In this document: positions 21,459 to 33,606 of the stretch, one piece after another
How positions within the stretch are numbered: the stretch's first letter is position 1
Layout of the letters: every line of letters starts with the position of its first letter
Origin: Phlebiopsis flavidoalba
Lineage: Eukaryota > Basidiomycota > Agaricomycetes > Polyporales > Phanerochaetaceae
Direction: 5' to 3'
Length of the DNA stretch: 64,000 nt
NCBI GenBank assembly: GCA_035772785.1
Contig: JAOCPU010000020.1
Coordinates: forward strand, 310,001-374,000
Made by a program: the position numbers and the translations under genes
Notes under the pieces: generated by a model
Database searches by the model: none
Seen by the model: only the letters and a program-made list of their open reading frames with translations
What the model was told of the DNA's origin: nothing

Positions 21459-22006
21459 ACGAGATGATCTTTACTGTATTTAATTTATCGGAAGTACTCT
21501 AGCCTAATGGACTTTTTTCTCACAAATATGCAGAATCTGTCTGGAAGGGACGTATACTCATTACACGTATCTCACAATGACTCTGCTGGACGCGCTGCGC
21601 GTGCGTCCGTTGCGCCAGCCTAGTGGACTCTAGCCTGACGGCTGCCTGAGTGAGTGTTACTTAACCAGCGCTTAATTACAGGGCGGTACGTTTGCCATCC
21701 CTGAGTGTTTTTGGCTACCTTTATATATTAAGATAGAAGTCACTGTTACAAACTCTTTTCGCGTCGTTTCTGCTCGTATTGCATTGGGTTTGAGGATTTT
21801 GGAGGGACCAGTCACCAGGGAGATCAAAAGCGCGATCACGTGCTTGCGCGACGCGCGCTTCGTTAAACTGTTTGTCGCGCTTTGAAAGTCCGCCCAGCTT
21901 TGGGTAACGCCACCTTGTCTCTCGTAATTCCTTGTCTCATCCCCTCACTCTCGTTTCCACATTCCCTCTCTTCCTCGCCTCATACCTCATAACCAATTCT
22001 TTAAAC
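21459..22006. other. Intergenic region
   Basis: Contains the LHS1 3' region and the leader of the next gene. A short GCGCTGCGCG palindrome lies near 21592, and two partial copies of a TAGTGGACTCTAGCCT-like sequence occur near 21496 and 21620. No gene seen. Confidence 0.5.
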
Positions 22007-23966
22007 ATGTCTCTTACTTCTGCATTTACCTTTCCTGCCCGGTTGTACGCGATGGTGTTGGCACTGTTCAATTTCCTACTCCGAAGATGACCCATTTCGC
22101 AAGCGGTTGAGCTTTCGCCTTCCCAGAAGGTTGCTTGGAGGAGGGATAGGCGTAACCTTGCTTCAAACTTGATGTCCTTTGCACACGAGACCGCCAAAGA
22201 ACGTACGCGTTCCCGCGCGACCGTGTTGGACTTCTTTTCCGTTGAATCTGGCGACGACGCCGTCACCGATCCCCTCACTAGCCGCCTCACAAAACGCGAG
22301 ATCGTCTGTCCGTCATGTCGTTTCAAACTGGACATTTGCTCAGGTATACGCATGATTGTCTCATTAAAGCACTACCAGGGACTAATGTGATTGTGCACAG
22401 TATCTCAGCAATTGTCAGTCGATTTTGCCATTCCGGGGATCCAGCTGGGAATACGCGGCAGAGGTATGCAGTTGTGTCTCATTGCTACGCGATTCTCCAA
22501 TTATTGACTCTCTTCACTCCACAGGTTACAGCTTCCCCGCCGCCCTTTACGGCCACAGCATGGCGTACACCGACTTCTGACAACGTTACAATCCTTGATC
22601 TCGTTCAGGACGATGGAGAACTCACCACCGGACACTCCCGCGGTTCTAGGTTGAAGAGGGGCGGACCCGCCGAGTGTGGACTGAAGTTGTGCCGACGGAG
22701 GATCCTGTCGAGTAAAAGTTGTGGTCGCTGCTCTTAACCCATTGCCGAGGACCTGGCCCCCATTTTTGATAATTGATGATTTGAGACGCGCTTGTCTACA
22801 CTTGGATCATCAACGCTCCGTCCAACATCTTGCTCCGAAATCTGAACAAGATCAGCCGCTGCGTAGCTCGCTTCTTGGCTTAAACCCTGGCGTCAGACGC
22901 TGAAGCACCAGACACCGGGAGCTGTTCTATCGAGGCCAGCCTCAGGGACTACCCTGCTGTTCTTGACATGCCTTCAAATCGTCGGAGGGTCCGTTTGTCT
23001 CCTCTCCGTAAACGCCGTGGCAAGAGCTCGAAAACCCTTCTACCTGGCTGAAAGACTCCTCGAAGCAGCGCGCACCTCATGCTCAGCCCATCGAACCCTC
23101 GTCTGTGAAGCACACACACCTATCGTAGCGCCGACTCTGAAAGCCTTTGCTCCCTGTGGATTAGAGACTCTCCGGTGCCAGTGTCCGCTTCCACGTGGTA
23201 TGCGATCCACTTCCGGTGGATGACGTCGAAGACGACGACTTACCTATGGGGCCAAAAATCACTCGTACACGATGGCGGATGTCCCGGACGGGAAGACACC
23301 CCCCCCCCCCCCCCTTGTCCCTGGACTGTCTGGACGCCTTGAGCGAACTCAGCCTCTCCTATCCTCGAGGTCGACAGCGCTTGAGTGGATGAGGAAGACA
23401 CACTTAGCGATGCTGGTGACGCCATGGACATCGAGTGCGAGAACCGACTTCCGTTCTTGTCGACATGTTTGATGAGCAAGACATGACATGCGATGATAAC
23501 CTAGGGACTACACGGATGTGGACCCTCACTCGCCCGTACACCAAGACTACTCCCCTGGCTTCAACGAGCACTCTCGTTGGTAGTGACGAGGCTCTATGTG
23601 GCTACACCGACGACGCGATGGTTGTTGAGGTCGACTTTTCTCCTGCGGATGTCGTGGACTGCCTCATGGACGTGGACGAAGAAACGCCTTCCCAGGCTCG
23701 TCCCGCGCAGGTTCAAGGTCCCGAAGGTCATCAAGCGCATGCTCAAGCCCGATTGTGGTCGCGCCCGCAAAAGAAAAGCTCTCGGACGCCTGGGTGGTGC
23801 TCTTCTCTTCAAGCCTTATGACAAAAGGCACTCGCTCGTTCATCGCACGAAGGGCCAAGCTCTCTGCGGGTACGTCGCTTGCCACGTGGCGTCTGAAGAA
23901 CCCTTCTCCGTAGCCCTTCCAAGTTCCCGTAACGCCCGAACCTCACAAGATATCTTTTATTCGTAA
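22007..23966 (+). CDS. Hypothetical basic/acidic low-complexity protein
   Basis: The start after a pyrimidine-rich leader reads MSLTSAFTFPARLYAMVLAL, a hydrophobic opening that might be a signal anchor. Further coding-like segments are SQKVAWRRDRRNLASNLMSF and VTDPLTSRLTKREIVCPSC (22115-22335), then two likely introns (22342-22400 and about 22465-22525), and a strongly basic SNRRRVRLSPLRKRRGKSSK near 22975. Toward the end come acidic DVVDCLMDVDEE and basic RRFKVPKVIKRMLKPDCGR, GRLGGALLFKPYDKR (23640-23830). Sixteen consecutive C at 23299-23314 fall inside it, where the reading frame is lost. I do not recognise a family. Alternating acidic and basic blocks suggest a nuclear protein. It could be two adjacent genes. 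Confidence 0.5.
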
Positions 23967-24160
23967 CTTTATTGCACCATTCTCTTCTGGTCTTCTCGAT
24001 TTGTATCGCCTCGTCCGGGTTTCTCGTTCCGTCTCTCTGGCCTCATCTCGTACCTGGTTCTGGATCTCTCCTACTCCCTCGATCTATCCTCATCTTCAAG
24101 ATCCCTTGGTTTCAACAGGCCCGCTTCAAGCGTCGGGAACAAGATTTGGATTTTCAAATA
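23967..24160 (+). other. Pyrimidine-rich stretch
   Basis: TC-rich sequence leading into the A-rich tract. No gene assigned. Confidence 0.4.
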
Positions 24161-24214
24161 AATAAACCATTGTCTCTTGTTTTTTCCCTTTTCACGTCTC
24201 GCACTCTCTCCTCC

Positions 24215-24330
24215 AAAAAAAAAATCTAAAAAAGAATAAAAAGCAAAAAAGAATTTTAAAAGAATAAAAAGAATAAAAAAGATAAAAAGAAAAAAAAAAA
24301 GAAATAAATGAAGAATTCAAAAAAAGTTAA
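24215..24330. repeat. A-rich low-complexity tract
   Basis: About 115 bases of A runs separated by single G, T or TA groups (AAAAAAG, AATAAAAAG). It is bracketed by strongly CT-rich sequence on both sides. Poly-dA:dT of this kind excludes nucleosomes and often marks promoters or gene ends. Confidence 0.9.
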
Positions 24331-24639
24331 TCTCCATTCCGCTCACTCTTCTCCCTCATGTACGTCTCTTCTCCTTTTATCTCTCCTCCTTCTTCTTCCT
24401 TTCCATCTCCATTCATCTCGATCCATATTTTTCTCGCACTCGACACATCTCAAACACATCCACGGCCTCCAAACACTAGGCCCCCGACGATACTACCGTT
24501 CGAAACCCATGACGTCTTTTATTGCCCGTCCACATAATCCATTCCTCGGAGGTCTCGTGGTCGTGGTACATCCTGTTGCAAGTCGCTTACTGTGAGGTAA
24601 GTAGTTCCTAGTATCTCGAGTAGACCTCCTCGACTGACG

Positions 24640-26064
24640 CTGATGCAACTTAGACGACTCTTCAACCATCGAGACAATGGCCGAATTCACTGCCTCTCGA
24701 GATCCTTGATCTTCCGTGGACGATCATCGCGGATGGCACATCCCCTCGCAAGTGTTTTCTCCCTTCCTCAGCCATTCACACCATACTGCATCGAGCCTCT
24801 AACCACTCATTTACGCTACGCCCTTGGGTCAATGGCTCTACCGCTGAGCAACATCCCCGATGAACGCTTGCAATCTGTAAGAGTAACTGAGTTTCGGAAT
24901 TTTATCTGTATGGTGGTTTCGTTCTTCAGCTTCGGGATTCTGGTATTAAACCTCGCACGCCTGTAGTCCCGATCAGACTGGTCTTACTCAAGATGGTCAC
25001 GGCTGGCCGTGTCGCACTTCCTCACACATTCTTACGCATCTCTATCTGCTCGTCGCTGTATCAACGCTCCGAGAGAAGGGGAGAGAGAATGGATGTCGCA
25101 CACATCTCACTCATCGAAGTCGCATTGCTATCTCAAAAAATCGCTTGCAACACTCTTCGCATCCGTCTTCGTCTTCAAGCTTACCTACCACGCTCTCATT
25201 GTTGCTCGCTCTTACCGCTGTTCAAGCTATCATACCTCAAATGCTCTTCCAATTGCCCAAGCTCTCGACGCTTTCACGCTTTTCGTCAACTCTCTCTTCG
25301 TACCCCGTGTTCTGTTCTGCGCCACATTCTACTATTTCCCGGGTCTGAAACCGACTCGCGCTCAGGGCCCGGCAACTCGCCGCCGACACGTCCGAGCCTC
25401 CTGACGGCTCGCGCTCAATGATTAGCACCTCCTATCGCCTCTCCAGGCCCTCCTATTGGCCTGCGCCCAACGATGTAACCTCATCGTCAACCTTCCGAAC
25501 CCAACCACTGTGGTTTGCGCACAGTGGCGGTCTCATACGCCGTCGTGCCTCTCCGGACCTGCAACTGGGTCCGCGCCAAAGACGACAGGTGTCCGCATCC
25601 TAGCACGATTCGGGCATCCATCGCTATCTTCAACTACACTGACACTCTACTCCCTACTACACTTACACTCTACTCCCTACTACACTTACACTCGTACTCC
25701 CTACTACACTTACACTCTACTCCCTACAGTACACTTACACTCTACTCTACCACTTTCACGACATCTCGGTGAACGACTGGTCCGAGCACGTCGAGTTTGA
25801 TCCCAAACCCCTGCTCCCAATCGTGATCCTTACGACCCTCCCATCTCTACTCATACCTCCACGCACCCTACCCCAACACTCCTTTCCGAAACCCTAGAAG
25901 ACTGTCCTGGCTCCTCCGCCTAACATTCCCTCCATCCCGATAATACCCATGGACCACTCGCCCTTTAACCTATCTTACGAGGAGCCATACGAACGCTTCC
26001 AAACTGGCAGTCAAGCATACAAGCCCAGTCCATCCGCAACGAAAACTGTAGTTTGTGTAGCTTA
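24640..26064 (+). CDS. Possible serine/proline/threonine-rich hypothetical gene
   Basis: CT-rich sequence with coding-like patches: METMAEF-type opening context near 24675 (TIETMAEFTASRDP), a Ser/Leu-rich middle, and toward the end NDWSEHVEFDPKP (near 25772), NRDPYDPPISTHTSTHP and FNLSYEEPYERFQTGSQAYK (near 25968-26030) before a stop around 26064. Several frame changes are needed. The tandem repeat at 25645-25750 would encode a Thr/Tyr/Leu-rich repeat. No family recognised. The patches near the 3' end are the strongest evidence that a gene exists; the 5' limit is a guess. Confidence 0.3.
25645..25750 (+). repeat. Minisatellite, about 23-bp unit, 4.5 copies
   Basis: Units of CTCTACTCCCTACTACACT plus TACA at 25645, 25668, 25691 (24 bp) and 25715 (25 bp), then a partial copy. 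Units differ by single inserted bases, so the reading frame changes along the array. Confidence 0.92.
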
Positions 26065-28183
26065 GTCCGAAACCTGCAGGGCCGTTCTGGAATGTAGTTT
26101 TGTTCTGTCTTTTGTTGGCTGCCGCTCACGTGTTCCGCCTACGGTTCGTGTCCAACACCAAAGTCCGTTACAGTGTAGAGGCACTAGTCGAGACGGTACC
26201 CATCACTAGTCGAGACGTTACGCTTCTAGCTGTCTCCCCACCCACGACACATATAACTAGTGGTTTAGGATTGAGGATTAGGGTCTGATATTGCCGGCAT
26301 ATAAACAGACCTCTTTTTGAGTGTGAGAACGTGCTGCATCCCCAGTGTAGTGCACTGAACTTGGTCGAAAATCTGGCCCAGACGCCTGCAAGTGATGTTC
26401 TGTTCGATTGCCTTGTGTGCTACAATGGTCAATGACTATGTGATATATTGGCAGTTCCTGGAGCTATCACACTTATGACTATCTCTTGAGGTTTAGTTTG
26501 TTTTGGTATTCGAGTCTCATTGAAAACACGGTATTTACAGGGGGTTTTTGTGTCGGGTACACTGCAGCATGAGCGCCCGCGTGACATGCTGGGAGTAGCG
26601 ACTCTTGGCAGCCCTCGAAAAAGAGAGCGAAGGCCGCGTGACAATAGGTGGACATTTTTGGGGCAGAAGCGTCACAATCATCCAACAATCATCACAGGGA
26701 CGTCACATCGTCTCGTCCTAGTGATTTGCTTCGCTTGGGGTCGGTTCCTGCTGGTGCCCACGTACACCCGCTTCCCCGACTCTAATCTAAAAAACCAAAT
26801 AGCACAGATTTATATCAGTGGAAGAACCATATGCTACCGCGATCCAACTCTCCGACCTAAAATAGGCTTTGCACACAATAGTCACAAGGTGCCCCAGAAT
26901 TGCCCTTTGTCACAGACACCATGCCTGTCCGACTGTGTGTTATGGTGTAACGGGCGCCTTTGCGTTGCGTGGGGTGCCCGCTGTTTTAGGTTTCACCACA
27001 TCCAACGGATTTGGTCGACTACAACGCAGCGCACATCCTCGCCGAGCTGCGCTCGGACTCGTGTGTGGCGCGTGTTCGCCTCTGTGAGTGTCTCGCCGAT
27101 GTGCTCGCGTCTCGTAGCAGGTCACGGAATTTTAATACACACACGCACCAGTCCTCTCCGAGCTGGGCGCTCGGCGTCCTGTGTGTGCCGCCGTGTGCCC
27201 TCCCGTACAACGAACCGATGACAGGACGGCCAGAATCCCAATGGGGGTGGGGAGATAATTTCTATAACCTTCACTCTTTGTTCAGGTGGTACACACCAGG
27301 TAGTCTGCTCTACTTCAGTTCCGGTGGTTTAAGCGTCACCACCCCAAATACCTTTAAGGAAGCTCGTCTATAAAATTCACAATAGCCTTTTAAGGAAGCT
27401 CGGCCATAAAATGCAAACGTAATCATGATGACTCACCATAACTGTATAGTTCAGTAGCTAAACAGTGTCGTCCGTTGACATTTCCAGTGAGTGCACTCCT
27501 TCCTTTCACCCCACTTCATCCTCCAGACACTGTGAGCAAGCTATTGCCAAGTCCACTTTTCTCATGCACATTTCTCTAGGTTTACTCTGTGTAGAGATCT
27601 TGACATCTCATTCAAGTCCACTTTTGCCCTGCATAGCTACACACCCCTCACAATGCTTGGGTATATGTCTTGCTGTCCATCTCCTCCGCCTCCCCCCACT
27701 TGACTGTATAAAACGCTGACAGTACTGTATAATAATCGCTCGAGCGCTTAGCGCCGTGACTGCGGCTCCGGTCGAATGCGACCACGTTGTGGTTGTTTTG
27801 TTCATATTAATTATTGATGGGGATTTTTCAAGGAAATTTCATAAGGTCACGTGTAGTTACGCATGAGAAGCTGTTAACTCGATTCCAAGGGGAAATCGAA
27901 CTACTCGAGTCTCCGTCTTTCAACGGAGACGCAGAATCGCTTCCTTCCCTCATGCGCACCACACGGCTACATAAAAATTTGCCCATATCAGTACATACCT
28001 AGAATACCTAGAATTTAAATGACATTTCTCGTTGTCAGACTTTGCAAATCAAAGAGAGGTTTTCCAATCACGTCGATCCCTCGACTAGTGTCCGCTCAAC
28101 ACTGTATTAAGATTTCAGGTACTTTTGATGATGGTGTTGAATTGCAAGCACGACTTTCTTTGGGATTGTAAGGAGCGCCTCGC
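26065..28183. other. Gene-poor region, no recognised gene
   Basis: An exact 14-base direct repeat, CACTAGTCGAGACG, occurs at 26182 and 26204. A single GGATTAGGGTC near 26275 recalls the telomere repeat but is not an array. A frame at 26520-27221 is open for 233 codons, but its composition is Arg/Cys/Thr-rich without recognisable pattern. GC-rich imperfect direct copies lie at about 27040-27090 and 27150-27200. The 27351-27413 repeat is listed separately. A perfect 8-bp stem GTCTCCGT/ACGGAGAC with a 6-base loop lies near 27909-27930. Confidence 0.45.
27351..27413 (+). repeat. Two direct copies of a 26-bp sequence
   Basis: CCTTTAAGGAAGCTCG, four variable bases, then ATAAAAT, at 27351-27376 and again (one T more) at 27387-27413. 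The offset is 36-37 bases. Confidence 0.85.
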
Positions 28184-28610
28184 TTGTTGCACTTGACCTT
28201 ATCTTATCTGACCCGGCCCTCGGGCCGTGGTGCACGTGGTCACAGATCGCTGGTCAACCGGTCACTAGCAATGGCGAAGTATGTAGGTCAATCCTTTACC
28301 ACCATCTCGATCATCTCACACAACAAAATGGTACTTCGAACAACCGACGACTTCGCTATCCCCAATGTTTACGCTCTGGCAAAAGCTAGAAATACTCTTC
28401 ACAGACCCACCTGCCTTATCTACAGAGCCATGGGGCCAGATCCCGCGTACTGGCGATGTCTCTTCCGCAAACTCACTGGCAGAGCGATATACGAACGACC
28501 GGAACCGTCTAGGTTTTACTCTGCTGACATCTCTACATGAATCTATCCTGCTCTATGGGTATCACAGTAAGCCTCCACCCGCGAGTATCCAAAGGCAATA
28601 GAAAACCGAG
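28184..28610 (+). CDS. Possible coding fragment of unknown function
   Basis: Two overlapping frames are open here. The more protein-like one (28365-28601) reads LEILFTDPPALSTEPWGQIP, then SLAERYTNDRNRLGFTLL, then LHESILLYGYHSKPPP. The balanced composition suggests a real exon, but I recognise no family and no splice partners. A stop follows at 28601. It may be an isolated relic. Confidence 0.2.
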
Positions 28611-30059
28611 TAAGCTGCGCTGCGCTGATGCTCCCACATGGTGTGTGCTCCTTCGCGCCTAGCATAGAGTAAGATTCATGTTGACTTGCCGATCTGACTT
28701 GGTAAAGCCGTTTCTCTCCCGTGCTCGTCCCATACCGTCTTTCGCGACTTGCCTCTGCTTCACCCACCACACAGTCCCCAGCCTCTCAGTGTGTCTCTTC
28801 GAGGAAATAGGTATGGTCGCCATTGCACCGCTGCCGTACGTAGTACTCACATTAAAGTCCAAACGAGACCACAGTTCGAGCGCCGTACGTTCACACGATA
28901 CGCTATTACCGTGCGCCTCAACTGAAATATCCGCTCCAGGGTCTCGGAGTAGCTATTGCTCTGCCGCTGGCGTCTATTGCTGTTCTCTCTAGTCCCTTGG
29001 ATCCCTAGGCCGGTAGTAACATCCATCTAAAAAAAGTGGGCCAAAAAAACGTCCATTCCCGGGTTGTTTTTGTGGTGGGGGGGGGGGTTTTTTTTCTTAC
29101 CTCACCAATGACCGCTTCCGAATGGGCTTACTTAACTCATAGACCCATCAAGCTTTGGTAGGGTTGCCTCAGGAGGTTTGATACCCGATTCGCACCACCC
29201 CCCCAAGCCTCAACAAAGCCAAACGCGAGCCGACCACTTCTCAGGACATTCTATGCTCCCCGACCACAGGCAGCCCAAAATTTGGATAGCGCCCCGATCC
29301 TGAGAACAGGCCAATGATGCCATAAGCGCGCCAACGAGTATGGACAACCGCACGCCTGAGAGAGACCCTGGTCTCGGGATGATTGAACGCGCCGCCAGGA
29401 CTACAAGGCGCAAGATGGGGTCGCCTACTCATGGAGAAGCAATGAGTGCGGGTACGGGACGGTAGGACGAGTGAGGTGTTATCGAATGGATTTTGAAGAG
29501 GTATGAGCATTACCCTTTGTACTTTCAAGCACTAGGTGTCATGGACCTATTCTGCGTTGGGGGCAGATTTTTTCAATTGGTCGTGTTAGATCCTGTATGA
29601 ATACATCGCCTGTAGTGATTTGATATGATATTTCGATGGCCCCATCTGAGGTGCACACACTGTCGTGCACTCATCTACTGCGCGTAAACCTTTGTTGTAG
29701 TAGAAACTAGCGGTACGGGAAAAAGTACGACGGAATGGACTAGACATCAAACATCGTGACGAGGTGGCATGATGATAGGCCCCGCAGCAACCATATCCCT
29801 ACGTACACGTATCCTTGACCTCACAGCGCGGCGGAAAGGCTGAATCGCGCCGTTGTTTGATTCTTTGGACTAGCTAATCGTAAAGATTTCCTGAAGTGCC
29901 CACCTTGTTTTCTTTGGGTGATTCGAACGGACTCGTTCTCACAAGCCGCAAGCAGTCATTCGAGTAGGTGCCGAGTACGCAGATAAGACATATTTCCGCG
30001 TTTTAAAAAAAAACATATCAAAACCTCGTAGCCTTCCGCGAGAGTAAGAACAACTCAGC
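28611..30059. other. Gene-poor region, no recognised gene
   Basis: Contains homopolymer runs near 29030-29095 (A7, G11, T8). Scattered short frames only; none is convincing. Confidence 0.45.
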
Positions 30060-33000
30060 ATGCACTCCACACTCGTCTTATTGCATTGTGATCACACGAG
30101 TTTTTCAAGTCACGAGACAGCTTCTAACCCACCTGTCCACTGTTCAGAAACCGGCCGGGATGGCGGCAAATGTCTATGCGTCGACAGGTCCGCAAGCACG
30201 ATAGGCGGAACTTTAGTGAGGGTACTACATGCATCGGCGCCGACCTGCACAGTCGTACCCCGGTTGCCACGAAATGGACCTCCATCTGTCGTTGTCGCCA
30301 AAGAATCGACTCCACTTCTACGGCCCCCCCCCGTGGTGTGAATCCAAACCAGCGAAGGGACGATGCTAGTTACATGGCAGGAAAATGGGAATAATGTGGC
30401 CCTACGTTACAACGCACGTGAAATTCATAGCCACTTTCTCAACGGTGAAGGGTATCCTCTTGGTAAGTCACCTCGTCTGCGTTTAAACATTCGCCTTTAC
30501 CGCAGCTCGGTTTAGATCAGTTTTGCTGTTTCACCTAGGGCCATAACAATGGGGTCTTGCTGCTCAAGGATTGCGACCAACGGTTTCCAACTCACCCGCC
30601 GTACTAATTACGGAGGCGCCCAGCCCATCCCGTGGACGTGGACCCTGGCTCCTCGGATCGTGGCATGTGCCTGACGCTAGGTATTGCTTCCCAGACCCTT
30701 CCTCGCAAACACGTGGGGACCGTCCACTGATACAACAATCCACTTTTAGAAGCAAGTGTCGCCGAGATCAGTCAGCGGCGGTTTTCCTACGTGCGGCGGA
30801 GTGTATGCAACGCTTCTTCGAGTGAGCCTTTTCCTCAGAGTGGACAACCCTGACATAGCCACGTTTTCCGCGCAAGCTACATGGCATACTGCTCAAACTA
30901 TGTCCGCCTCGTGATCGGTTGCAATCGGTTGGTTCGGTTGTAGGTTGGCTCACGTACTTCTCGGGTAAGTGTTATTAATGTCCCACTATGTCTTGACTAA
31001 GCATTCCAATACAAACGATTGGTCAATGTTAACAATCTTTGCGCTTCGTCGTCTGTCCGAGTTCGGGTTGTCAAGACATTGATTTGGGCGGCAGTGGTAA
31101 TAGCAAGTATGACTTTGCAAAAGTACCTCTACGATCTCGCAATGAGCTTTCTATCATTAGGAATGATGACTACGTCTTGACGTCCGGAAAGTCGGGTCGG
31201 GTTGTGCACGGCGTTGCCTCGGCATTCATCGGCCGTCCTTGTGAGTCTATGCAGAGTATATCCCCTCGCATTGTAACCCACGGGACCACAGGAACTAGCT
31301 TGCCCACCCCGGTGGCTAATCCCGTGCTCAACAGCAGCTTCGTAACCCTTAACTCGGGGGCAAACCTTTCCTTACGCCTTCCACTTTCACTTTATTGACG
31401 CCCATACGCAATGTGGTTCTGAACGAATGCACAGTAACCATCCATCGTCCTGCTGGCTTATGCGACACCCTTGATCTGAGATTGCACGCCGCTGCGTATG
31501 TGTTTCGCGTTCAACAAGGCGTAAATCAAATAATGCACAGGGTTGGAATACCGGTGTGGCGTTATTGTTTGGGCTTGTGAGTGTACAATGGGACGGTGCG
31601 CCAATTACTAGCACATCTACCTTTGACGGGAATACCTATGACCCAGAGATTTGTTTAGATGACGGTGAAACAACAAACAGCGACAATGTGACTTGACTAG
31701 CGTGAACTGACTTGATTCATTAGGGCTACGATTGTACTGATCGCATATCTCGTACGTGAACATCTCGCCTGGTTTATCATCTCCCAGGCGCCGTGCTGAC
31801 ACTCGCTGACCTAGTGAAGAAGTTCGGCGAGCGTCATACCTCGCACCTTCCGCCATTCCATTCATCCTCAGGTGCCTCGGCCGTAGGCTTCAAATGCAAG
31901 ACACTAACTTCGCGAAACAGTAATTGTGGACCGGCCTCATTGGCTGATCCTAAACATTGCCCTTCATGTGTGCTCCGGGCCATTGTAGTTCGCAAAAGCT
32001 GCCAACTATCTTGTTTCAAGGGACGAAAACCTAACTCTACATCCAGTGAAAATCTCCCAGGACCCTCTGGATCGGCGTATATTAACAGTACGTCGACGAA
32101 AATCCGCTCTCTTCTCGCTACACATTGAATGGACGAACCGACGCCACAGATCATGGTCTGCGCATCGGCAAACCGGCGAGCTCTTCCTCTGGGTACCCTC
32201 CCCCTGTGTTTCACCCCCAACCCACTACTAAACGGTCCTCCCAGAGTGCCTTCATGCCTGCCTCACCGACTTCTGCGTATGTCAGTCAGCACCACTGCAA
32301 TTCCGGCTGCACGCTCCTGTACGCAGATCAGCCGAGATCCACGCCCTTGCCAGACAACCGCTTGTGTCGCGCAATTACACCCTTTCACACACCCACGTTT
32401 GGAACGCCGCTGAGCGGCACTTGTCGTGGTCACGCGACTGGGGCTCTCGGTTATTTTCTTTGACGGGGGTGATCCGACCGCGCGAGAACGCTTGCGCTGA
32501 ATGCGCTTGTGTTATGTATGACGGCGCACGCAGATCGACGTATGATTTGTCGTATATCGTTTCGATCACACTGTGAGTATTTGTGAACTCGATTCGTGTT
32601 GTTTTTGAGCTGAGGCGGGATAGGCGGGAGGTGTACAGAAACCACGCCTGGATGGGGTGTACACTTCAAGCCCGGGCCGTTCTACATGGGGCGACGGCTG
32701 GTTCGGGTGGGCGGTCAACATTACCTGCATAGTGTGGAGGGACGCTCTTCGTATCAGTCATATTCTCCATGCCGAACGAGCTGCCGGTCAACCCGCAGAA
32801 TATGAACTATGCATCCGTGCGTCAGTCCTGTCATTCTTCGGTCTGGTTTCTCATTGTCCGTGCTAACCATCGCATGTCCTGTTCAGTTAATTACGATAGG
32901 CATTATCCTACTGTCCATGTGGAGTTTCCAGGCGTTGAAATGGTTTTGACATTCCTCACCCTTCTCGGGTATAGGGGTTTGGTACTTCCTCGGGTAAGTA

Positions 33001-33174
33001 CTTTTATTGAGTTGAAAATGCACATGGGGTTTAACACGACCCAGGGCGCATCACCACTATCACGGCCCCGCCTCCAACAGTACAACATCAAGACGTCAAA
33101 CCAGCGTGCCCATCATCGACGAGGTCAAGATTGTCGACGAAAAGCAGCTGTTCGAAAGCGCAAGTGACGCATAA
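30060..33174 (+). CDS. Unresolved multi-exon gene or gene pair, C-terminal membrane segment
   Basis: Coding-like islands lie on this strand in changing frames. NNVALRYNAREIHSHFLNGE (30385-30450) is followed by a clean GT..AG intron (about 30461-30505). A hydrophilic, secreted-looking stretch VSVQWDGAPITSTSTFDGN, YDPEICLDDGETTNSD lies at about 31578-31695. SGSAYINSTSTKIRSL lies near 32070. Near the end is a strongly hydrophobic stretch, LSVLTIACPVQLITIGIILL followed by SMWSFQALKW (about 32857-32955), and then an intron at about 32997-33050. The final exon ends VPIIDEVKIVDEKQLFESAS before a stop at 33172. The ending looks like the cytoplasmic tail of a membrane protein. I could not name the family. 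It may be two genes, with the break between 31700 and 32600. Confidence 0.35.
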
Positions 33175-33606
33175 ATGACGTGCGTCTGCACGTTGTTCCC
33201 ACGATTAGACATCTCGGGGTTGCTTCTGTTGTATTGCGCATACATGCACAAGGCGCATTCGGTTGGCAAAATACGTGATTTGATATGATGATCCGCAAGA
33301 CAGTGTGCGGATGTATTTCCGAAACGTGTGGTGATGTTACATACAGTAAATGCAGGTACAACAGCTAGACACACAGATGAGGAAGAAAATGAATACGCCA
33401 AGCACCCGACGGGATGTAAGGGTAATAGTACACTAAAGACACAACAGGAAAGCAAGTACAAAGTTTACAGAAGGGCGAACAGAACGTGCTGTAGATGGTA
33501 AAGAGTGTGACAGCGAAACTCGCCCGCCCAAGGAGTCCGTGGAAGGCACCCATGTGGAGGTACGAAGCCTTCGCAGGCATGCGTCTAGGGGCACTGGGAA
33601 TTGCGG
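33175..33606. other. Spacer without recognised gene
   Basis: No convincing coding pattern. It lies between two genes that converge on it. Confidence 0.4.

Noticed and set aside
26270..26285. Possible telomere repeat
   Set aside because: Only one TTAGGG-like copy; no array, so no evidence of a telomere or interstitial telomeric block.
26520..27221. A 233-codon plus-strand frame
   Set aside because: Composition is rich in Arg, Cys and Thr with no motif, domain or splice context, and overlapping frames are also open. Treated as chance.
32769..33174. C-terminus of an amino-acid permease (APC family)
   Set aside because: The hydrophobic stretch and the words NPQNMNYASVV look permease-like, but no further membrane helices or permease signatures were found upstream.
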